Assembly: GCA_964420325.1 (NCBI GenBank)
Contig: CAYQSU010000055.1
Span: forward strand, 1-23,700
DNA: 23,700 nt
Reading direction: 5' to 3'
Source: CAYQSU01 sp964420325
Lineage (GTDB): Bacteria > Pseudomonadota > Alphaproteobacteria > Rhodospirillales > Defluviicoccaceae
The notes under the pieces were generated by a model. That model was given only the letters and a program-made list of their open reading frames with translations. It had not been told where the DNA came from and did not search any database. The translations under genes were made by a program, and so were the position numbers. Shown here in pieces: positions 17,383 to 23,700 of the stretch (positions are counted from its first letter, which is position 1; each line of letters begins with the position of its first letter).

Positions 17383-17782
17383 CGGCCGCACCCCGGCAGG
17401 CTCCGAGCCGTTCTCAAGTCGGGGACGGACGTGGAAAGGGGTTTCTCGCGAACGGAACGAAGCGCGATGCAGGCTTCGTGTGGAGCGGCTCGACGGCTGG
17501 CTGGCGGCACCGCGGGACCGGGGCGGGCCGGTGCCCGACGAGCGGTCGGGCAGCACCATCCGCTGTGGGACGGCCGGCATCGCGCTCTTGCCGACCTCGC
17601 CGCGTGCGGCCGCGCCCCCTGGCAGGCCGAGAACGAGACCGGCTCGTGAAGCAAGCCTCTCTGTTGCAATCGGGCGGCGATGCGCCCACGATCGCAGGCC
17701 TGCGCATCCGGCCGCGCCGCCGGGGGATCGGCGGTGGCGGCGAACGCAGCGACGGCCGCATGGTGGAGCGCCAGGGTTCGAC
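17383..17782. other. 400-base gap without a recognised gene
   Basis: Between kdsA and the DsbA-like gene. Every frame read here is Arg/Ala/Pro-rich low-complexity translation of GC-rich DNA, with no family motif. A 72-codon frame at 17431-17649 has no convincing ribosome site. No T-tract terminator, tRNA or repeat was seen. It may be a degenerate gene remnant or a long leader. Confidence 0.5.
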
Positions 17783-18436
17783 ATGCAAGACCCCGCAACC
17801 GCGACCACACCGAGGCAGAAGCGGGCGATCTATGTCGCCGATCCGATGTGCTCGTGGTGCTGGGGCTTCGCGCCCGTGGTCGCGGCCATCGCCGAGCTGG
17901 CCGCCGGCCGTGCGGAGATCCGCGTGGTCGTCGGCGGTCTCCGCGTCGGGCCGCGAGAGCCGATGCGCGATCGGGACAAGGACTACGTGCGCCACCATTG
18001 GCAGGCCGTCGCCAACGAGACCGGCCAGCCGTTCGCCTGGTCGTTCTTCGAGCGGGAGGGCTTCGTTTACGACACCGAGCCGGCGTGCCGTGCCGTGGTC
18101 GCGGTGCGGAGCCTCGCTCCGGACGCCGCGCTCGGCTTTCTCGCGGCGGTGCAGAGGGCGTTCTACGCCGAGAACCGGGACGTGACCGACACCGCGGTGC
18201 TGACGGAGATCGCCCACGGGGTCGGCCTCGACCGCGGACTGCTGGCGGCGCTGCTCGCCGAGCCCGAGATCGCGGACGCGACCCGCGCCGATTTCAGGCT
18301 GGTGCAGGCGGCGGGGATCCCGGGCTTTCCCGCCGTCATCCTGCAGGACGGCGACCGCTCGACGCTGCTGACCATCGGCTATCGCCCCTACGAGGCCCTG
18401 CGCCCGCAGGTCGAGGACTGGCTCCGGGACGAGTGA
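17783..18436 (+). CDS. DsbA-family thioredoxin-fold protein (CxxC)
   Basis: 217 residues. The thioredoxin-fold start is RAIYVADPMCSWCWGFAPV (14-32) with the active-site pair C23-S-W-C26, and the cis-proline loop is GIPGFPAV (178-185). The family is the cytoplasmic DsbA-like/FrnE-type group: the DPMCSWCWG start is characteristic and no signal peptide is present, so it should act in the cytoplasm as a thiol-disulfide oxidoreductase or isomerase. The substrate is unknown. The ATG at 17783 has only a weak CCAGGG upstream. The preceding 400 bases hold no gene, and argG begins 110 bases downstream with its own promoter, so this gene may stand alone. Confidence 0.85.
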   Translation: MQDPATATTPRQKRAIYVADPMCSWCWGFAPVVAAIAELAAGRAEIRVVVGGLRVGPREPMRDRDKDYVRHHWQAVANETGQPFAWSFFEREGFVYDTEPACRAVVAVRSLAPDAALGFLAAVQRAFYAENRDVTDTAVLTEIAHGVGLDRGLLAALLAEPEIADATRADFRLVQAAGIPGFPAVILQDGDRSTLLTIGYRPYEALRPQVEDWLRDE

Positions 18437-18479
18437 GCGGGACGCCGCACCGGACCCCGCCGGCCGATATCCGCCTTCC

Positions 18480-18507
18480 TTGCCCGCCGCCGGCTTTGGC
18501 CTATACT
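18480..18507 (+). promoter_or_regulatory. Predicted promoter for the argG fusion gene
   Basis: TTGCCC (18480-18485) and a strong -10 TATACT (18502-18507) are separated by 16 bases. Transcription would start near 18514, giving a leader of about 33 bases that contains the CGGGGGAG ribosome site. No ArgR-like operator was recognised. Confidence 0.5.
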
Positions 18508-18546
18508 CCGCCGCCGGTTCCACGGCTCGGGGGAGATGCCGACGTC

Positions 18547-20304
<1,758 letters not shown>

Positions 20305-20346
20305 GGCTGCGGACGTCGACCGAGGCATCACGGAGCGTCGGCGGCA

Positions 20347-20363
20347 CCTCGTCGGCGACGAGG
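20347..20363. terminator. Dyad between argG and the DRR-repeat gene
   Basis: CCTCGTCG-G-CGACGAGG is a perfect 8-base inverted repeat. It lies 43 bases after the argG stop and 37 bases past the stop of the opposite-strand gene. It could form a hairpin between convergent genes. There is no T-tract, so it is weak as an intrinsic terminator. Confidence 0.35.
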
Positions 20364-20400
20364 GCCCGGGGCGCGGGCGGAGGCGGCCGGACGGATGGGC

Positions 20401-20772
20401 TCAGCGCCGGGATGGAGCGGGCAGCGCCCGATGATGCGTGAGGCCGACGAGCAGCGTGCTGCCGTCGTCGACGGCGCCCTCGCGCCGGTCCTCGCCGCTT
20501 CGCCTCTCGCATCCCGTGCGGCGGTCCTCGCCCGTGCGGCGGCCCTCGAAGCTGCGGAACACGAGCGTGCGGACCGGAACGAGGCCGTTCGACCGATCCT
20601 TCAAGGCGGCGTTTGCCTGCGCCTTCTGTTTCGGGCTCCGCCGCCGGTCCCCGACGCTGCGGCGGTCGGAAACGCGTCGGTCGTCGCCAAGACGGCGATC
20701 GCCGCCCGACCGGCGGTCGCGGCCGTGCTCGCCGCTCCCGGATTTCCCGTCCCCGCTGTAGCTACCGTCCAT
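20401..20772 (-). CDS. Arginine-rich protein with DRR hexapeptide repeats, function unknown
   Basis: 123 residues with no recognised enzyme domain. Two blocks of a degenerate hexapeptide, G-x-[D/E]-R-R-x, are seen: residues 17-45 (RDRRS, GGDRRL, GDDRRV, SDRRS, GDRRR) and 78-98 (GRRT, GEDRRT, GCERRS, GEDRRE). Between them is a less biased segment that may fold (AALKDRSNGLVPVRTLVFRS, 55-74). The mix of Arg and Asp/Glu gives a highly charged, probably disordered protein that could bind RNA, DNA or anionic surfaces; this is inference. No signal peptide or membrane segment is present. Support for a real gene: a good GAGGTGA ribosome site just upstream of the ATG at 20772, a repeat periodicity expressed in protein, and similar DRR-rich small proteins that I recall from other proteobacteria. 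It is downstream of, and on the same strand as, a SleB-type hydrolase gene. Confidence 0.65.
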   Translation of the reverse strand: MDGSYSGDGKSGSGEHGRDRRSGGDRRLGDDRRVSDRRSVGDRRRSPKQKAQANAALKDRSNGLVPVRTLVFRSFEGRRTGEDRRTGCERRSGEDRREGAVDDGSTLLVGLTHHRALPAPSRR

Positions 20773-20874
20773 CGAGGTCACCTCATGTCGTGAAAGCGAG
20801 AGCTGTCGCCTGCGAGCCGCTCGTCGCGGCGAACGGCCATGGTGCGGCAGGCGATCGCCGAACCGCACCTCGGG

Positions 20875-21453
20875 CTAGCCGGAGACGTAGTAGATGTGGC
20901 GGCCGATCTTCCGGGTCCGGGTCATCGCGTCCGCCCAGCCGGGCTTGACGTAGTCCGCGTGGTACCAGAGTGCACCGTGGGTCGGATCCGGAGCGCCGCC
21001 GAACAGAACCCTGTAGGCGACCTCCTGCGCCCGCCGCCAGGCCACGCGGTTCCGCGGCCGGTTTTCCTTGCCGTTGCAGTACCAGGAGAACTGGCACCGA
21101 TGCAGGGTCTCCGACCCGCCCTGGCGGACGACGTCGCAGATGGTGCCGGGGAAGGCCTTGTGGGCGACGCGGTTCATCGTCACCTTGGCGACCGCCAACT
21201 GACCCAGGAGCGGCTCGGAGCGCGCCTCGAAGTAGATGTTGAGCGCCAGGCAGCGGATCTCCTCGCCGAGATCACGACCGAGATCGTCCGGAAGCGAGAA
21301 GCCGGACGGCGCGGCCAAGGTCAGTGCGGCCGGCTTGATCGGGAGTGACGGCGGAACAAGGCCGACGCGGGCTTCCTTGACCCAGTTGGCGCCGAATCCG
21401 CCGAGGAACAGAAATGCAACCGATAGCAGTCCAAGCAGTGGCAAGCGTCTCAT
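20875..21453 (-). CDS. SleB-type cell wall hydrolase
   Basis: 192 residues. An N-terminal hydrophobic segment (MRRLPLLGLLSVAFLFLGGF, 1-20) acts as a signal peptide or membrane anchor. From about residue 63 the sequence matches the Hydrolase_2/SleB family: LALNIYFEARSE (69-80), with E76 the likely catalytic glutamate, then VAKVTMNRV (88-96), CQFSWYCNGK (120-129) and ALWYHADYVKPGW (161-173). These enzymes cleave the peptidoglycan sugar backbone. In Gram-negative bacteria without spores they serve cell wall remodelling, so a periplasmic place is inferred. Cysteines C107, C120 and C126 could form disulfides. The ATG at 21453 has GAGG seven bases upstream; a TTG two codons earlier was not used. 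A long AT-rich leader with dyads lies upstream. Confidence 0.9.
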   Translation of the reverse strand: MRRLPLLGLLSVAFLFLGGFGANWVKEARVGLVPPSLPIKPAALTLAAPSGFSLPDDLGRDLGEEIRCLALNIYFEARSEPLLGQLAVAKVTMNRVAHKAFPGTICDVVRQGGSETLHRCQFSWYCNGKENRPRNRVAWRRAQEVAYRVLFGGAPDPTHGALWYHADYVKPGWADAMTRTRKIGRHIYYVSG

Positions 21454-21471
21454 CGTCAAACCTCACAATAA

Positions 21472-21491
21472 AGCCGGTCTGCCAACCGGCT
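21472..21491 (-). promoter_or_regulatory. Leader hairpin upstream of the SleB-type gene
   Basis: AGCCGGT and ACCGGCT form a 7-base stem with a 6-base loop. On the minus strand the stem is followed by TTTATTG and then the GAGG ribosome site. It could be an attenuator or simply a stabilising leader hairpin; no antiterminator partner was found. Confidence 0.35.
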
Positions 21492-21600
21492 CTCCCTTGC
21501 ACATACTGTATTTTGTGGGTTATTGGGGTCTGACGCCCAGACTTTGCATGTAGATTCTAAAATGCGAAAATTTTAGATAAAAGTCAACCAATTTGTGTGC
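21492..21600. promoter_or_regulatory. AT-rich control region upstream of the SleB-type gene
   Basis: About 110 bases of clearly lower GC than the rest of the window. It holds two dyads: TCTAAAAT (21556-21563) with ATTTTAGA (21570-21577), a perfect 8-base repeat around GCGAAA, and GTCTG (21528-21532) with CAGAC (21538-21542). On the minus strand TTGACT lies just upstream of the first dyad. No convincing -10 at standard spacing was found, so the promoter is not pinned down. Confidence 0.4.
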
Positions 21601-21836
21601 ACTGCGAAGGGAGCTCGGCATGGTTGCAGCCCTGACGCCCTCGCCCGACCCGGGCCAACGTCGCGGTGCGGCCGGCTCCGGCAATCGAGGATGACCCCGC
21701 GCCGGCCGGGCCTGGTGTTCGCTGCCGACGTCCCGGATCGGCGTGCGGCGACGACCGCCCGAGAAGGTCTCAACCGCCGCGCCGGCGCTCACCCGCGATC
21801 GCGGGCCGGCGCGCCTCTATGCGGGGTCGCCTCCAT
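21601..21836. other. GC-rich gap with a nested palindrome, no recognised gene
   Basis: Between the SleB leader region and the hairpin after the methyltransferase gene. It holds a nested dyad: outer arms at 21778-21786 and 21805-21813 around the perfect palindrome CCCGCGATCGCGGG (21792-21805). Short frames here lack ribosome sites and family motifs. Confidence 0.4.
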
Positions 21837-21867
21837 CCGGCCTTCCCCGATCTCCGGGGAAGGCCGG
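21837..21867 (-). terminator. 13-base perfect hairpin after the methyltransferase gene
   Basis: CCGGCCTTCCCCG (21837-21849) pairs perfectly with CGGGGAAGGCCGG (21855-21867) around a 5-base loop. It begins 4 bases after the methyltransferase stop codon. The position and strength suggest transcript termination or 3' end protection, although no T-tract follows. Confidence 0.55.
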
Positions 21868-21871
21868 CCCG

Positions 21872-22552
21872 TCAGGACCTCCGGAACAGGTGGACGCGCA
21901 TCGGCTGATCGAAGGACCAGCCGTCCTTGTCCTTGTGCCCGAGGCGCTCGAAGGTGGCGCGGATCACCTCCTCGCGCTCGATGAACCGCTCGCGCACCTC
22001 CGGGTTGATCGTGGTGATGCGGTCGTGAAAGGCCTCGTAATCCTTGATCCGGACGGTATCGACGTGAGTGAGCACCTTCTCCTGCAGAAGTCCGTGGTCG
22101 GGCGCGTGACGCAGCGCCTCCTGAGCCCGGCGGCGCGCCAGGGTCTCGTCATGGGCGGGCTTCATCACCTCGAAGTACGGCCCCTCCGCGAGCGGCTCGG
22201 AGACGAACAGGAGGCCCCCGTGCTTGAGGACCCGCGCGGCCTCCTTGAGCGCGCTCGGAATGCCGGCGGCGTCGACGTGATGCAGGCTGTTGTAGAAGAT
22301 GACGGTGTCGACCGATCGGTCCTTCACCGGCAGGTCTTCCGCCAGACCCTGCATGTAGCGCTCGTCCGCCACCGCGGCTGCCGCCCGCGCCCGCGCCAAC
22401 TGACGGGGGCTGACCTCGATGCCGGTGACGTGCGCGCCCTTGCGCGCCAGCATTCGTGTCAGTGCTCCATCGCCGCAGCCGACGTCGATGACCGTCGCGC
22501 CCTCCAGCGGAAGCAGCTCCTCGATGACTTCCTTGCTGGTTTTCCTGACCAT
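21872..22552 (-). CDS. Class I SAM-dependent methyltransferase (UbiE/Methyltransf_11-like)
   Basis: 226 residues. The Rossmann-type SAM-binding domain is at about 18-125: motif I VIDVGCGDG (21-29), acidic end of strand two at E46 (GIEVSP), motif II region DLPVKDRSVDTVIFYNSLHHV (73-93), and motif III VLKHGGLLFVSEP (108-120). The C-terminal third (about 125-226) is charged and helical with a short sheet at the end (MRVHLFRR). The substrate cannot be named; small molecules such as lipids or quinones are common for this fold. The ATG at 22552 was chosen, with AAGGAG about 11 bases upstream; a GTG at 22573 is the alternative. It is divergent from the acyl-CoA dehydrogenase gene with 85 bases between. 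Confidence 0.88.
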   Translation of the reverse strand: MVRKTSKEVIEELLPLEGATVIDVGCGDGALTRMLARKGAHVTGIEVSPRQLARARAAAAVADERYMQGLAEDLPVKDRSVDTVIFYNSLHHVDAAGIPSALKEAARVLKHGGLLFVSEPLAEGPYFEVMKPAHDETLARRRAQEALRHAPDHGLLQEKVLTHVDTVRIKDYEAFHDRITTINPEVRERFIEREEVIRATFERLGHKDKDGWSFDQPMRVHLFRRS

Positions 22553-22637
22553 TCTCGCGTCCGCTCCTTGCACCTGTTCAACCGGCGACGGTTTCGCTAG
22601 AACCCCCCGGGGTCGCCACTATTAGCGGATATCGCCA

Positions 22638-23700
22638 ATGACGGAAACCTTCGACGACATCCGGCGATCGGTGCGGGCCCTGTGTGCCGAGTATCCGGGC
22701 GCCTACTGGCGCACGCTCGACGCCGAACGGAGGTATCCGGAAGCCTTCGTCCGCGCGCTGACCGAGGCCGGCTTCCTCGCCGCGCTGATCCCCGAGCGAT
22801 ACGGCGGCAGCGGTCTCGGCCTGGCGGCGGCGGCGGCGATCCTCGAGGAGATCCAGAGGAGCGGCTGCAACGGCTCGGCGTGCCACGCGCAGATGTACAC
22901 CATGGGCACGGTGCTGCGGCATGGCAGCGACCGACAGAAGGATACCTACCTGCCCGGCATCGCGTCGGGCGAGCTCCGCCTGCAGGCCTTCGCAGTGACC
23001 GAGCCGACCAGCGGCACGGACACCAGCCGCATTGGCACCACCGCCGTTCGCGACGGCGACGCCTTCGTGATCAACGGACAGAAGGTGTGGACGTCGCGCG
23101 CCGAGCACTCCGATCTGATGGTCCTGCTCGCCCGCACGACGCCGCGCGACGAGGTCGCCAAGCCCCATGACGGGATGTCGGTGTTCCTGATCGACATGCG
23201 CGAAGCGCGGGGCCGCGGGCTCACCGTCCGTCCGATCCGGGCGATGATCAACCATTCGACCACCGAAGTGTTCTTCGACAACCTCCGGGTTTCGGCCGAG
23301 AGCCTGATCGGCGAGGAGGGCAGGGGCTTTCGATACATCCTCGACGGGATGAACGCCGAGCGCATCCTCATTGCCGCGGAGTGCATCGGCGACGCCCGCT
23401 GGTTCACCGACAAGGCCGCCGCCTACGCGCGCGAGCGGGTCGTCTTCGGCCGGCCGATCGGCCAGAACCAGGGGATCCAGTTCCCCATCGCCAGGGCCTA
23501 CGCGGCGACCGAGGCGGCGGCGCTGATGGTCGACAAGGCGGCCCGCCGGTTCGATGCCGGCGAGGCGTGCGGGCCGGAGGCGAACATGGCGAAGCTGCTC
23601 GCCGCCGACGCATCGTGGCAGGCCGCCGACATGTGCCTGCAGACTCACGGCGGCTTCGGCTTCGCCGAGGAATACGACGTCGAGCGCAAGTTCCGCGAGA
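22638..23700 (+). CDS. Acyl-CoA dehydrogenase (3' end beyond the window)
   Basis: 354 residues are visible and the frame is still open at position 23700. It is an FAD-dependent acyl-CoA dehydrogenase of fatty acid or branched-chain amino acid breakdown. Visible segments are the N-terminal helical domain with IPERYGGSGLGL (about 51-62), the FAD-binding FAVTEPTSGTDTS (about 117-129) and VINGQKVWTSRAEHSD (about 142-157), and the C-terminal helical domain with VVFGRPIGQNQGIQF. The glutamate of MNAERILIA aligns with the isovaleryl-CoA dehydrogenase type base rather than the later Glu of medium-chain enzymes. LQTHGGFGFAEEYDVERKFRE-like core THGGFGFAEEYDVER is present near the edge. The ATG at 22638 has only a weak upstream site. 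The substrate is unassigned; long-chain or branched acyl-CoA are both possible. Confidence 0.93.
   Translation, partial: MTETFDDIRRSVRALCAEYPGAYWRTLDAERRYPEAFVRALTEAGFLAALIPERYGGSGLGLAAAAAILEEIQRSGCNGSACHAQMYTMGTVLRHGSDRQKDTYLPGIASGELRLQAFAVTEPTSGTDTSRIGTTAVRDGDAFVINGQKVWTSRAEHSDLMVLLARTTPRDEVAKPHDGMSVFLIDMREARGRGLTVRPIRAMINHSTTEVFFDNLRVSAESLIGEEGRGFRYILDGMNAERILIAAECIGDARWFTDKAAAYARERVVFGRPIGQNQGIQFPIARAYAATEAAALMVDKAARRFDAGEACGPEANMAKLLAADASWQAADMCLQTHGGFGFAEEYDVERKFRE

Noticed and set aside
17431..17649. 72-codon plus-strand frame in the gap after kdsA
   Set aside because: No ribosome site, no recognisable motif, and composition like the shadow frames around it.
21520..21792. 90-codon minus-strand frame upstream of the SleB-type gene
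   Set aside because: No ribosome site. It crosses the AT-rich control region and shows no domain.

Overview
This window is high-GC DNA, apparently from an alphaproteobacterium. The evidence is gene content and order: tpiA-secG-pyrG-...-kdsA is a familiar alphaproteobacterial order, and kdsA implies a Gram-negative lipopolysaccharide. Exact taxonomy cannot be read from the sequence. I saw no rRNA, tRNA, CRISPR array or insertion sequence.

Layout. (1) 1-3901, minus strand: a four-gene operon for a tungsten-type aldehyde:ferredoxin oxidoreductase, in the order four-cluster ferredoxin (aorA-like), catalytic subunit (aorB-like), FAD/NADH subunit (aorC-like) and a MoaD/ThiS-fold protein cut by the window edge. 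A second MoaD-like gene without the C-terminal Gly-Gly is divergent at 4162-4488. The shared upstream region has an FNR-type dyad and a promoter-like sequence facing the operon. (2) 4514-8671: citrate synthase (minus), a tandem universal stress protein (plus) and glutaminyl-tRNA synthetase (plus). (3) 8690-10353: an Rrf2 regulator and a MarR-like regulator with a cysteine-rich tail, divergently transcribed from overlapping promoters, then a single-domain universal stress protein. (4) 10546-17382, plus: tpiA, secG, pyrG, a large AsmA/YhdP-like envelope protein and kdsA, covering glycolysis, secretion, CTP synthesis and the envelope. (5) 17783-20304, plus: a DsbA-fold CxxC protein, then argininosuccinate synthase fused in frame to a GNAT acetyltransferase. 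(6) 20401-22552, minus: an arginine-rich DRR-repeat protein, a SleB-type cell wall hydrolase and a SAM methyltransferase. (7) 22638 to the right edge, plus: an acyl-CoA dehydrogenase, truncated by the window.

Most of the window is housekeeping. The points that stand out are the ArgG-GNAT fusion, the complete AOR module with a second unusual MoaD-like protein next to an FNR-type site, the face-to-face Rrf2/MarR promoters with a repeated operator-like sequence, and the DRR-repeat protein. Functions are read from motifs and remembered family features, not from database searches. Promoters and operators are pattern calls.
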